Below are positions 32,354-44,592 of a DNA stretch of 64,000 bases, piece by piece. The first letter of the stretch is position 1, and each line of letters opens with the position of its first letter. Under the pieces are notes generated by a model. The model had not been told where the DNA came from, did not search any database, and was given only the letters and a program-made list of their open reading frames with translations. The stretch is taken from positions 58,093,455 to 58,157,454 of the forward strand of contig CM051517.1 of NCBI GenBank assembly GCA_028015205.1, read 5' to 3'. Both the position numbers and the translations under genes were made by a program. The DNA is from Mytilisepta virgata. Its lineage: Eukaryota > Mollusca > Bivalvia > Mytilida > Mytilidae.

Positions 32354-34600
32354 TGTTATACTATAATTATTTCTTTAATACTGACTTTATCATGTTCATT
32401 ATTTGACAAGTTAGTATGGAAAGTCGAATGATAAACCTGATAAAGTCCGAATCCGAAAAAAACAAATTTCCAGTATTCTTTTTTAAGGACTGAACTTTTA
32501 AGCTGTAATGTCATACTGAGTTGTTTAGTTTCATGAATGACATTATTATTTTTTCATTCTTTAAATTAAGTAACAGTGATGTATAGAAACAGGATTGTAT
32601 CCTTGACACTTACCTGACATTGATATCATCAATGCAAGACCAAAGTACTGACATTATCATCTTGAAGGGGTCAGAGAAAATTAAAGTGGAATTTTGTTTA
32701 ATTGATGTAAAAAACTCATATTCTTTCAGTTTTTTTTTTAAATTGAAATGATAATATGTATCTTCACCGTCACAATTTTTTGTGAGGAATTAAAAATTTA
32801 TTTTCAAAAAATTGCCCAGTATCATGTTAATTTCTGTAGTAACTCTTGTAATTTATTAGTAAACACTTTGATTTAATTGTATTGTCAGTCTGTATACCTC
32901 AGTTCTTGTATTTTGTCATTTTGAATGTCTAAATGCTGACATAAAGAGAATATTTTTGTTGGCTAATTCACCTGGTTTGTTGTACAGGAAAACAGTAAAA
33001 ATTTCTCATTGTCTGTTAATTTTATATTTCAAAACTCCAAATATTATTCTAAATGGAGAATTTCCAATAGAAAAATAAATTGAAAATATTTCAAAATATG
33101 TGAAAGTAGAAACACAGATTTAACAGGGCCAAAATCAAAATTAATATTAAAAGAGAAAGGGGTTCATTTATATATGAAAATTAAAAGCAGAGTTCAGAGT
33201 GATTTTGTGCATTCAGGTAACTTCAAAGACTTTGCTGCCGATATTGCGGTATGCATTTATGCATTGAATAAACATCAGTTGACACATCAAAGAAACTAAA
33301 ACGATCATTAGAATTAATGAATTGACATTTTTTGTTTCCTTTAAAACAAAATAATTCACATAGGACTTTTTATATAATGCATTATCCGGTTGTGTAAAAG
33401 AAATACATTAAAAATATGAATTTATATGCGTAATCTTATGAGAATACCAAGGATAATTGCAATCAAAATACAGAAAGAAATTCTACCCGGAGGTCTTCAA
33501 CAAGGTAATAAACCTTTATGTAAAAGTATGTTCAGGAGTTCTCCACTAATTAAAAATATTCTCTAAGCAGTCAACTATTGAATTCCAAACATGAAAGGAT
33601 TTGTAAGAAAAGAAACAAAACTGAGTTTCATTTTACAGAAAGTTTGATATTATTGTATTTATCAGTTATCTAAGACAACAATGCCAAGTATCAATATTTT
33701 GCAAAAAGGTGCCCAGCCTCAGAAAATGTTTAAAATTCATTGTCACCGGTTAATGAGAAATATCCCACCCTGTACCATTTTTAAGTTAATGATGTGTTTT
33801 TGATAAATGTGTCATGGTGTTTTATCCTTTAACTATACAACATAGATGTAATTCAGATACTGTATTGTCCCTTCTAGATATATAATTTATTTTGCTTTGG
33901 TTCTGTGTTATATAAAATAAATCTCTTTAATTTGTGTACATTTACACAGAAATAACACAACAAATGCTCCTAAATACAAGACATTTCCAGTAATTTGTAT
34001 TAAAAATGGGATATTTGACATTTAATCTGACATACCATCCTTTGATTCCCATCAATGAAAATGGCTTTTGGAAGCCTGAAAAACATAAATGGTCTTAATT
34101 TAAATTGTAAATCATTTAAAATGGAAAATTTATCAATATTTTGTTAAATATGCATTGATCTCTTTAAATATGTCATATAGTTGGAGTCAAATTTGAATTA
34201 GAAATGAATTTTTTATGGTTTCATTTTCAATAACGGCTAGATTTATTTTGAATTGAATTGTTTTGTGGCTAAAAGTAATGTCATTATGTTTAGTCATTTT
34301 CTTGGAAGTCTCATTTTCTATAAATTTTTAAATGAATGCAAATAAAATGCAACAAAATTAATGTTATGGTAAGTAAACCTCACATTTAATATTTTATTAG
34401 TATTTCAAAACATATACTGAAAATATATGTTTTACATTTTCATATTTGCAGAAAAGTAGAATGTCTTTTGAAAAGTTTTCCTTGAGGATCGGGGATGATT
34501 GTATTAAATTTTTTTTTCACAATACATATTCATCCTTTTTCTTCTTATGGCTTCCGGTATAGAATTACTGCTTTTCTTAATGATTGGTAAAATCATTAGT
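32354..34600. other. AT-rich intergenic sequence
   Basis: No open frame longer than chance, no RNA gene or repeat end recognised on either strand. Confidence 0.5.
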
Positions 34601-34604
34601 TAAT

Positions 34605-34735
34605 AGAATAGAGAATGGAAACAGGGAATGTTTCAAAGAGGCAACAACCCAACCTAAGAGCAGAAAACAGCTCAAGGCTACCAATGGGTCTTCAATGCAG
34701 TGAGAAAATCCCACACCCGGATACAGGCTTTAAGA
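34605..34735 (-). repeat. fragment of the 48-kb TIR element family, reverse
   Basis: agagaatggaaacagggaat, gcaacaacccaacc, ccaatgggtcttcaatg and the following bases are the reverse complement of the 3' half of the element at 48078-48427 (cccattggtagccttgag ... tttccattctctattc). The 68-codon ORF through it is not a gene. Confidence 0.65.
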
Positions 34736-36052
34736 ATGTCGGACAAAGAAAAAAAATGTATTTGTTTTTAGGTGTATATAATTGGACTGTATCTTCTAAA
34801 ATAACTTGTGAGAAAATTTAATGGTATAAAGCCTTCTAAAGTTTCATTATAATCAACAGTCAAAAGATTTCGCTTTTTTTATAAAAAAAAATCATCACTG
34901 CAGGCAAAAAACGGAAAATCTAACTTCTTTACATCAAAACTTAAAAGCGTGAATACAGCTTTTCAATTTAAAGTGAAAAATATATTTTGTATTTGACTTG
35001 GTTTTCTAAAAGGAAAATCTAGGTATTATATTAAATAATTACAGTTTGGCAATATATGGCGTTAGGAAAGGTGTCACCAAATCCCTGATTTCATTTTGGT
35101 GTCCTTTTGACAGCTTAATTCTTGTGAAAATTAAGTTCCAAATTTTGATATAAATATATATATGATGATCAGATTTATTCAGACAGCAAATCACTGTCTA
35201 TAAAGGGCACACTGAAAAAGTCCATGTCATGTACATGTACAAAGCTTGTAAAATTTACCTTTGTATAAAGGGCACTTTTCTCTCGGGTGTCCTTTATACA
35301 CAGGTTTTACTATCACTAAAAAACCAAAAAGAAATCAGATGAATTACCGGTAACTGTTTGTAAAAGTGATATGAAAGCATTTTGTATACTGCATTGTTTA
35401 TAATACAACGGTAGAGAAACATGCCAAACAATCTTAAGTGTATACAATTTATTTATATTGGTTTGATTGGCATTAAGGATAATGCAGATATTTTATTTAT
35501 GTTTTTAACTAATTAGAAATTATTGCTGATTGACACATTAATATTATTAGAAAGTCTGTGAAACCTTTCATTTACATTTTGTATATGTATGTAAAGGTAT
35601 TTAATTTAAATGTTGTTTGTTGACCATAAAGAATGGTAAAACTTTACAGATGTTTTGTTTATTCATGTAGAATATCTTTCTACAGTAATTCTTTTTGAAG
35701 TATTGTTCTTCCTTGATAAAGAATCCCCCACCAAACACTTAAATAAGATTTGAAATAGGTGTTTTAGTTTGAAAGAACATATAAATGGGTCTTACTTAAA
35801 TATGCCTGCCTACGCCTGCATGTACAAAATGCGCCTGCAGAGAAAATGTATACGCCTGCGAGTTTAATATCTTATTTTAAGTAAAAGAAGTGTTGTATTT
35901 TTAAAGTAAATATTATTTTAAGCGTATATTTCATGTTTTTATGAAGTTTATAGGGTTATTTTGAAAGTTACATGACAATAAAAATTATCGTTTGCAGACG
36001 TTCGTTAATCACAATATAGCATGCGCATATAATGTGATAGAACTAATATACT
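34736..36052. other. AT-rich intergenic sequence
   Basis: No gene. Three CGCCTGC motifs within about 50 bp (35813, 35833, 35853) stand out from the AT-rich background. Confidence 0.5.
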
Positions 36053-36755
36053 TTTTAGCTCATCTGACCCAAAGGGTCAAGTGAGCTATTCTCATCACTT
36101 GGCGTCCATCGTCGTCCATAAACTTTTACAAAAATCTCCTCTGAAACTACTGGGCCGAATGAAACCAAACCTTGGTCACAAGCATCATGTGGGGATCTAG
36201 TTTAAAAATTATGTCCGATGACCCTGCTTGCCAACCAACATGGCCGACATGGCTAAAAATAGAACATAGGGGTAAACTGCATTTTTTGGATTATATCTCA
36301 AAAACTAAAGAATTAAGAGCAAAACTGACACAGGGGTAAAAATGTTCATTAGGTCTAGATCTTTTCGTCTGAAACTACTGGGCCAATTTGAACTAATGTT
36401 GGCAGCATTGGTACTCTGTGTCCAATTACCTGGATTGACAACTAAGCTGGCTGCCACAGCCGAACTTAGTTTCATCTAGGACCCTATGGGAAAATTCATT
36501 AAAAAAATTTCTTGCCTGAAACCACTTACCCAGTTGGAACAAGACTTAGCAGTAATTGTCCTCAGATGGTTCTCTTTTAAAAATGTTTCCATTGACCTGG
36601 ACTGTCAACAAAGATGGCTGCCACAGCTGAACTTAGTTTAACATAGAACCCTATAGAAAAACCAGCCAAATTGACTGCAACACTTAAATTTTTAGTCTTA
36701 CCCAAGTTGAAAAGTTAAATCCAGGTGAGCGGTACAGACTCTTGAAAGCCTCTAG
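36053..36755 (+). mobile_element. HINE-like element, family A
   Basis: 5' palindrome AGCTCATCTGACCC-aaa-GGGTCAAGTGAGCT, then tctcatcacttggcgtcc; three to four monomers; 3' end gactcttgaaagcctctag (CTAG 36752-36755) before TTT. Closest relative in the window is 1791-3171. Confidence 0.75.
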
Positions 36756-36775
36756 TTTATTGTGCTAATTACATG

Positions 36776-36938
36776 TGTAACGGGCTTCCCTTGATTAATA
36801 AAGAAGTTATAGAACCGTAACAGGTTTATAACCACCCTCCATTAGCTGCGCTAGTGGAGTACTCCTTTAGCTCAGTTGGTAGATCCCCGGTTGGTGCGGT
36901 AGGTAATTTTGGGAGACAAATCATGCTCTACTGTTACA
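36776..36938 (+). repeat. 5' LTR of the TRIM, deleted for 28 bp
   Basis: 163 bp, otherwise almost identical to the 3' LTR. Lacks 28 bp between ggtaga and tcccc, so box A (36868-36879) is kept but the anticodon-like arm and most of box B are lost. The deletion ends share the 2-bp microhomology GA. Confidence 0.85.
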
Positions 36939-36954
36939 TTGGCGCCCAATTAAA
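36939..36954 (+). promoter_or_regulatory. primer-binding site of the TRIM
   Basis: TTGGCGCCCAATTA begins one base after the 5' LTR; TGGCGCCCAA is the complement of a tRNA 3' end with CCA. Which tRNA is not determined. Confidence 0.7.
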
Positions 36955-37031
36955 AAACTCACGATTGTCAAAAAGGGCTAGTTGGCAAAAGGGTTGAAGT
37001 TGGATATCGTCATCGTAGGACGATGACTCTT

Positions 37032-37044
37032 GAGGTGGGGGAAG
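37032..37044 (+). promoter_or_regulatory. polypurine tract of the TRIM
   Basis: GAGGTGGGGGAAG lies immediately upstream of the 3' LTR, the expected plus-strand primer position. Confidence 0.7.
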
Positions 37045-37235
37045 TGTAACAGGCTTCCCTTGATTAATAAAGAAGTTATAGAACCGTAACAGGTTTATAA
37101 CCACCCTCCATTAGCTGCGCTAGTGGAGTACTCCTTTAGCTCAGTTGGTAGAGCGGTGGACTACTGAACCAAAGGTTCGATCCCCGGTTGGTGCGGTAGG
37201 TAATTTTGGGAGACAAATCATACTCTACTGTTACA
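37045..37235 (+). repeat. 3' LTR of the TRIM, complete, with tRNA-like box A and box B
   Basis: 191 bp. Contains TAGCTCAGTTGG (box A, 37137-37148) and GGTTCGATCCC (box B, 37174-37184), 25 nt apart, in tRNA order, preceded by ACTCCTT. The T-arm and variable region do not pair well, so it is tRNA-like, not a working tRNA gene. AATAAA at 37066-37071. Confidence 0.8.
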
Positions 37236-37501
37236 CGTGATTGGTAATTAACGATCATTTTATTAGATGATATAACACTTGTGAGCTGATATCGATAGGT
37301 GACACTTTAATTAACGGTCGTTTGTTGTATCATAATATTGTAGACATCCTTCCTGGTCTCTAAAATCTAAAACTGTAATATGCTGTTGGCGTGGCCAATG
37401 ATGCGAGCACAGCAATAGGCCAAAGACCACAATTAGGGCACACTTTTCGTTGTCACAAATATAATCCCTTATATAAATTTACGGTTTTTCTTCCATTTTT
37501 A

Positions 37502-37831
37502 ACCGCCTCGGTGGTCTCGTGGTAGCGTGCTCGTCCCGAGTGCGGAAGGTCGCGGGTTCGATCCCCGGCCGTATTTGCTGCTTCTCCGCCAAGCACGCGG
37601 CATCTAGGAGTAAGAGCAAACACTGGTCGGCTCGGAGTCAGTGTAATGTGTCCGAGTGAGGTGATATGTCTTCCTGCGGACAGTAACCTCGTGAGCTAGC
37701 ACATTAAAAATCCGACTTAGCGTGTCGGTCTAGTACAAAGCAGGGATCATATTCATTATCATATCAACATGTTCTCGTCCTGATATGCACATGGTTGCCA
37801 CTGAACGTTAAACAATAATTCATCCATCTTT
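37502..37831 (+). mobile_element. second tRNA-derived SINE family (V-SINE/RUDI-like)
   Basis: Head GCCTCGGTGGTCTCGTGGTA with box B GGGTTCGATCCCC; body with gtaacctcgtgagctagcac and 'actgaacgttaaacaataat' 3' end, then catccatctt. Target duplication CATTTTTA at 37494-37501 and 37832-37839. Different from the 8407 SINE. The V-type label is from memory of molluscan SINEs and is tentative. Confidence 0.75.
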
Positions 37832-37839
37832 CATTTTTA

Positions 37840-39429
37840 TTAGCTCACCTGTCCTAAAAGGACATGTGAGCTTTTGCCATCACTTGGGGTCCGGCGTAAA
37901 CTTTTTCAAAGATCTCCTCTGAAACCACTTTACCTATTACAGCCATACTTAGCTGGATGATCCTTAGGGTATCTAGAATAAAGTTTGTGTTTTATTTTCT
38001 TCTCTGTCAAGAAACATGGCGGTCATGGCTAAAAATAGAACATAGGGGGGTAAACTTCAGTTTTTGGCTTATATCTCAAAACCTAAAGCATTTAGAGCAA
38101 AACTGACAGAGTAAAAATGTTCATCAGGTCAAGATCTACCTGCTGTGAAATTTTCAGATGAATCGGTCAACCCTTTGTTTGATTATTGCCCCTGAATTGT
38201 TAATTTTAAGGAAATTTTGCGGTTTTAGGCTGTTATCTTGAATATTATTACAGATAAAACCTAACTGTGAACAGCAAACATGTTCAGCAAAGTAAGATCT
38301 ACAAATAAGTCAACATGGCCAAAATCGTCAATTGACCCTTTATAGGAGTTTTTTCCTTTTAAAGACAATTTTTTACAGTTTTTTCGTCATCATTGTAAAC
38401 TTTCAAAAAATCTTCTCCTCTGAAACAACAGAATCAATTTAAGCCAAACTTAGACTGAAAGATCCTTAGGGTATCTACTATAAATTTTATGTTTTATTTT
38501 TTTGTCCACCGAGAAACATGGCTGCCATGCCTAAAAATAGAACATTGGTGAAAATGCACTTTTTGGCTCATATCTCAAAAACTAAAGCAGTTAGAGCGAA
38601 AATGTTTATGAGGTCAAGATCTACCTTCTATGTAATTTTCAGACGAATCGGTCAGCCTATTTTTGGGTTATTGCCCCTGAATTGTTAATTTTAAGGAAAT
38701 TTAGAAGTTTTAGGTTATTAACTTGAATATTATTATAGATAAAGACAAACTGTAAACGGCAAAAATGTTCAGCAAAATCGTCAATTGTACCCTTAGAGGA
38801 GTTTTTGCCCTTTAAAGATAATTTTAACAGAAAACAATTGTCTGACTTATTGTCACAGATGTTTAGAGCATAACTTGAAATAAATTAAATGGTAGTTATA
38901 CAGGTAAAATGGATGATCAAGGGTCAAGGTCATTGAAAAAGTCCATAGCAACCGATTAAAAAGTCCCTAGGAACCATATATATTTAGGTCAAGGACCTTA
39001 TAATTTATCTGTACAAGTCAAAAAGAAAGGTCAAGTACATTTAAAAAGGCCATAGCAACCGATGAAAAAGTCCATAGCAACCATATATATTTAGATTCAG
39101 AACCTTATAATATAGTTGTACAAGTCAATATGGAGGCTCAAGGGTCAAGGTAATTGAAAAAATCAATAGCAACCGATGGAAATTTCCCTCGAAACGAGAT
39201 TCAGGACCTTACAATTTACCTGTTCAAGTCAAAATAGAAGGTCAAGGGTGGATGCCATTGAAAAAGTCCCATATCTATTTGGAATCAGGATTCTATATTT
39301 TAGCCGTACAGGTCAATATAAAGGAGAAAATTGCGACGGTAAACTTTAAATAGCAAAAATAATCATTGATGCAAGATCTACACACTGAAATATAAAAAGT
39401 GAGCGATTCAGACTCTTGGGAGCCTCTTG
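37840..39429 (+). mobile_element. long HINE-like element, family A
   Basis: 5' palindrome AGCTCACCTGTCCTaaaAGGACATGTGAGCT, gtccggcgtaaac; large monomers with 'aaaaatagaacataggggtaaac...tttttggcttatatctcaaaa' (twice), then an array of 'agcaaccgatgaaaaagtcc' units. Ends cagactcttgggagcctcttg before TTT (CTTG instead of CTAG). Abuts the SINE target duplication. Confidence 0.75.
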
Positions 39430-41041
39430 TTTTCTGCCCGTATTAAAGCATTTTTAAAAGTTTTTTTTCTAAATTTATAGTAGAATGTTCAAAGGGGATG
39501 TTTTAAAAAGTTTGAATGAGCTGTCATAAGTAAAAGTGGTGATTTGGTCAGTTGGAAAAGGGTCAATATTTATTGTGTCGTCTGCTGTCTTCAAAAATTC
39601 TGCTACCCTTGGAGATATTTTTGCAAATATTTTGAGTTTTTTTTTATTTTGATATTATGATTGGAAGCAAGGATTTAATAATAGATCCTTAATAAATCCT
39701 TGTTGGAAGTAAATATACTTTGCACATGACAAAGATTTTCAAGTTTGAGCTGGTTCGGTTTTTTTTTAAGTATATGAAAATGCACTATGATTAATTGTGG
39801 TCTCGGACCAATAACCCTTTCCAGAAACTCATTTCCGGTATCACGATTCTGACTCTAAAATTATAATTTGAAGCAAGTTATTTCCTTACTTTACCTACTT
39901 CCATTTATGGCGAACGAAACTTTTTCCAGCCTTAGTATGTTGCACAAAATGTCTATCCCCATTAAACAAATACTTTTCTAAGTGAACCATATGTAGAAAA
40001 TGCATATGCTCCGATAGCGCTCGCTATTAAACTAGTGTTTTAGCAATTCATTTTATATAAATATTCATCCATATTTATTATTTTTATCATTTTTTATTAC
40101 ATATAAACAAAAATATACATAGTCTTTTTTCTTCTGAGGTCGTACGATCGGTATACTGACAAAAAGAACAGAGGACAATTCTAACTCCATAACCTCTATA
40201 TCCACATACAAATGTGAACAATGTATTTATTTAACTTATATCTATTCATATTTCTGTATATATTTATTGGCATGTCATTTGTTGACCTCTCATGTTATCC
40301 ATTTTGCTGTTTATTATGAAGTTGGAACCCCAGGCCTGAAAACTCACGGTAGTAGACATCCAGGGACATCCATTTGAACCTTAGGACCAAAATAAAAATG
40401 TATTCAGCAGCTCGTGACATACTGTGTGTACTATAAACTCTTGCAACTAATTTCTTGATAAAAATGTCATAGCTTTTCTCCAACACTGTACTTTTCAGGT
40501 AGTGATAAGGTATGCTGGTTTAAACTTTTAGAAACAAAACTTGCACATCCAATATAACACCACATCAGTTTGTGATGCTGACGCATTTCACGCAAAAATT
40601 AATAAATCGCGCACATACATAGACAAAGGAAAATTTGCTCTCGCTGAAAATTTTAGGCATTTCAGCAATGGAGAAGGTATGGAATACTAAAGGAAACAAA
40701 AGATAGAAAACTTTTTTTATATTTTAGACATTTTAAAGAAATGTTAAATCAGATATACTTGACAAAAAACTAACTTTCAGTTACTTTCCGGAAAGACGCG
40801 CAACAGATCAGAATACTGAAATTGTCAGTATTTTATCAGTATTGTGTGTGTGTGAGAGAGAGAGAGAGATACCAATTACAAATTCTTGTTTGAACCCTTT
40901 TTCCAACTGATCCTTTTCGAGGTAAATTGTAAACTATCGTGTCAACTGGAAAGTCTAAATATCCATATATTTTATGATACTTTACCTACTCTAATTAATT
41001 TCCTTGTCGCAACTACTTTTTGAGAGAGAAAAAATTCAAAC
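39430..41041. other. AT-rich intergenic sequence
   Basis: No gene. A TG/GA microsatellite lies at about 40845-40870. 40295-40486 (- strand ORF) is unsupported. Confidence 0.5.
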
Positions 41042-41233
41042 TGCGTTCGAATCACCTGTGGCGGGTGTGTTCGACTCCGATCTGAATTTAAAAAGATTGC
41101 CAATTTTCCTGCCGAAGGTCGGTGGTTCTCTGCGGGTACTCCGGCTTCCTCCACCAATAAAAACTGGCCGCCGCGAAATAGCCAAATGTACTGAAAACGG
41201 CATAAAGCCCCAACTAGACAAACAAACAAATTA
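41042..41233 (+). mobile_element. tRNA-derived SINE, 5'-truncated copy
   Basis: Begins inside box B (gttcgaatcacctgtggcgg) of the 8407 SINE and runs to its (AAAC)n tail. Overlapping ORFs on both strands are SINE shadows. Target duplication not clear. Confidence 0.8.
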
Positions 41234-44220
41234 AAGTGGGTTGTAACTTGGCCTATTCAAATGTTTTAATTCATAAAATAGTCCCTGTTGGTTATTCAAT
41301 TTTGGAAACGGATAAATTTTGTTTTGAAAAGTTTACCATGTTGAATTTTAGACTAATTTAGACTGTTATTCAAAGTGTAAATAATCTTTAGTGAACCCAT
41401 TTGTTTTTCACGAAGAAATTCACTTGTTATATAATGTGGTTAACAATAATATTTCATCAGGAAATGAGATGTCAAATTGACATCAAACAGGATTTTCTTG
41501 AATCTTTGTTTTGAGCCGAACTTTTATCCGGATTGTTTCGTTGAAAAATTTGGTTTCAGAAATGTAATAGACTTAAACAAGTGATTAAAAATCTATTATA
41601 AATTCTTGGCGGGGGGTCCAGTTGTGGATTGCAATGTTGTGAAAATATAATGAAGTTTTAACTGTGAAGACCATATTGTGACATATTTCTCTATGATGGT
41701 CCAAATATTAGTTTCAAGTATCATTATTTTATGTTCAATGTTTGCTTGGTGTTTCCTTGCTTCTAAACATTGTGGCCATATTGCATTCTGTATTTCGGTT
41801 TTGTTCCGAATTTATTGTTAGATTTTATCTCATGGGCAAAATAGACCTGAAAAGTTAATTTTTCGTTCGGTACTTCTCGTCTTTATGCGCTGTATCATCA
41901 AATATTCTGATGCACACAAGATCTGCACATTTCGACGATTTGCAACTCATATGTTGTGTTCAAGGCAAAGAATGTTGAAATGACAAAATGACCAAAAGAG
42001 TAAACCAAGAAATCAAAATACTGTCCATCGATGGCCTTTTTATCTCCTCAACAACATACTTGTGACGGGCAGAAGCATTCGTATCCGTTTGTTCTTGCCT
42101 CAAGTTCCACCAGTGCCAACATCTGACCGCGTAGCAATGAAGATCTGTATTTACGGAAAGCTACAGAGACATTTCGCCAGTGTAATCATCGAAGACTCGT
42201 GCTATTAAATCGCGATGACTTTTATTTTACGCATGACTGACTTTGGTTAAGTTTTGCGATATAAGGAAATACAAGTCATCAAATCGTTGTGAACATTTGA
42301 GATTGTAATGAAGATCCACGTTGTCGGGTGCAGAAACATCTTTACTTACATTTACGCACGAATGGCTGAAATTGAATTCCATTTAGATCAAATACGAAAA
42401 GTTAATTGCGAGTTAGAATCGAAGGACCTTGTCTGCCTGCGTGCCTTATAAGTACTTATTCCCATATATGTAACTTGGCAGACTACTAGTAATCAATTGT
42501 TACGATCTTTAATCTGAAGTATTATTAATAACTACTTGATTTATACATTTTTATCGGTGGAACAGGTTTAAATTACTTTGAAGCTACATTAACGCCGCCT
42601 TAACTCTGTACACTATATATATTTCTGAAATTGATTTATTGGTCAAAATATCGCTGGTATCAACAAAAAAAAATAGAAATTTTCACGATGCTCAAAAAAT
42701 CGACTCTTAACATTAATTTGTCATTTAAAATAGTTTCTCTTAAAAATATGATATGCTTGTATCATTTTCTTCAAACTTCAGTTCAAAATAAATTCATGGA
42801 ACGGCCGACGAAGTGTTTGTCATCGATCTTGGATGATTGGGGATAAAGAAAGAGTTCCTACGGTCAACTGACAAGGTGGTTTTTTTTCAAATTCACAAAC
42901 AGTGTTCGGTTTAGCGGTAGATAAATTTGAAGGTCGTCAGACATTGGTAAGTGTCCAAGGCATTTCGAAAAAGCTATTTAAACATAGAGGGAATGGGGAC
43001 CTAATCACAAAATTTCTTAGCTTGTCATTCTTATTTGATATACCATATCCAAACTTTAAAATGAAATTGCACTCATAATAATTACATAATTGATAACCGT
43101 CTGAGGTGTTGAACTGACACAGCATAGATTGGAACTTGCATACGTCAATTCTGCTGTGAGCTGGCGAGACATATCTCTGTTTCAACACTTTATTATCGCT
43201 TCTTATGAAGAGGCTTGAAGAGTTGCTCTTTCTGGCATGCTTTAAACGACCTTTAAATTCTTTTTCTTTCAGAACATGATTTTTTTATTTACTATTTTTA
43301 TTACGAAGAAATTAATGCAATTTTATCCGATTAAATCGTATAAATTGCTTCCTAATGAAAAAGGTAAATAATTTGACGTACAGCGCAGGAAACAGGGTTA
43401 ATTTACATAAGACAATCCTAAAAAGCAAAAAAAAAGTATAGTCTGTACTTCTTGATTACTTTAATTACATTTTATTGGTAGACAAATTAAAAAAAAAAAC
43501 ATTTAGTCAAAGTGTGCATTAAAGAATATTAAACTAGATTGACATACTTACCATTCCAGGGCTCCTGATTAACTCTTGGTTATTTTTGTATTTGTGTGTG
43601 TGGGGAGGGGGGGGGGGTTCGCATTGCAAGTGATTTAGTTTTTGTGTCGGCTTGTTCTGGTTTTCTTTGGTTGGCTGTGTGTTTTTGCTCTTTTTTGTAT
43701 GTTTTTGCTGTGATTTCTCTGGAATTTGCCTTGTTGTATTTTGGTCTTTTCGAAAATCTGGCCATTGACATTGACTCGGTATTAAAAAAAATTACATTAA
43801 GACATGTCTTTCTTATCACATACTTCGGGCGTGTGTCAATAAAAATCAGAAAAGCATTTTAGTGGACATTGATTCTTGTCATAGTATTGCACCATTCAGA
43901 ACACAAAAAGCAACATGTACTACTGCCAAGAGCCAAAAAATGTGAAATACTTCATTTTAACCATATTTTGACAAATTCTGCTACTCCTTCCGGTCTGAAA
44001 CCATATTTTCGTTTATTAACCAAATAATTAATCGTTGGCTGAACATTTCAGAACTGTAACTTATCAAAATCTAGCAGACTTTTATTATTATATATGAAAA
44101 TTAAATGTAACAAAAATTTTATGATATCAGTTAAGGAACAGTTGATGTTCTAACTTCTACAAATGATATTTTGTCAGCTGTGCGCATGGTCCAAAACGTA
44201 GAGGTCAACTGAACAAAAAC
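41234..44220. other. intergenic sequence without a supported gene
   Basis: Mostly AT-rich. 42050-42250 is less AT-rich but stop-rich. A retroelement-tail-like stretch is at about 43550-43760 (gggctcctgattaactcttg, ttagtttttgtgtcggcttg) with a G run. ORF 42937-43188 (-) is unassigned. Confidence 0.4.
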
Positions 44221-44222
44221 CT

Positions 44223-44410
44223 CAGGCGCGGGTCCAGGATTTGACGTTAAGGGAAGGGGGCTGAAGTGTTGGTAACGAATGACATTGCACCAAGTAGAGC
44301 GAGGCGAAAAATGTTTTGGACGATTTTATGCTGAAATTCATATGAATTGTCAGAAACGTGGCTTTTTGGGGGGGCGTGCCGGGTGCGCCCCCGTCTGAAT
44401 CTGGGCCTGA
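44223..44410. mobile_element. small TIR element (CAGGCGCGGGTCCAG)
   Basis: Left end CTCAGGCGCGGGTCCAGGAT and right end ATCTGGGCCTGAG are imperfect inverted repeats; about 190 bp with G/C-rich runs near both ends. The class (hAT-like or other) cannot be fixed by eye. Confidence 0.45.
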
Positions 44411-44444
44411 GCCTAAAAACCGCCGGGAGGTTGTCTTGCAAATA

Positions 44445-44592
44445 AACGCGAATTTGGTTCGAATTGGTTGGTATGGGTTTTTCGTTATTTCAGAGCAATA
44501 TGGTATATCGAGCGACCAGTTTGATTGCTGGAGAAAACCGGGGTAGCCGGAGAGAAGTCCTGACCCTCGACAGGAAAACTCGCAACTAATAA
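44445..44592 (-). mobile_element. divergent SINE fragment sharing the central domain
   Basis: On the - strand: gttttcctgtcgagggtcag, then TTCTCTCCGGCTACCCCGGT and TTCTCCAGCAATCAAACTGG, and a tail aacgaaaaacccataccaac. Same order as the 8407 SINE core (ttctctccgggtactccggc ... cctccaccaataaaaactgg) but clearly a different family. tRNA head absent. Confidence 0.6.

Larger units (their letters stand above)
36776..37235 (+). mobile_element. miniature LTR retrotransposon (TRIM) with tRNA-like LTR
   Basis: Two direct repeats starting TGTAAC and ending GTTACA (36776-36938 and 37045-37235) flank 106 bp with no coding capacity. Right after the left repeat is TTGGCGCCCAATTA, a retroviral-type primer-binding site; right before the right repeat is GAGGTGGGGGAAG, a polypurine tract. 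Possible 4-bp target duplication CATG/CGTG with one mismatch. Each LTR has AATAAA near its start. Sits 20 bp after a HINE end. Confidence 0.85.

Noticed and set aside
37131..37195. Functional tRNA gene in the TRIM LTR
   Set aside because: T-stem and variable loop do not pair and the acceptor stem is poor; only the promoter boxes are convincing.
42937..43188. 83-codon minus ORF (CQFNTSDGYQLCNYYEC)
   Set aside because: No recognised domain, no clear splice sites, AT-rich; not enough to call.
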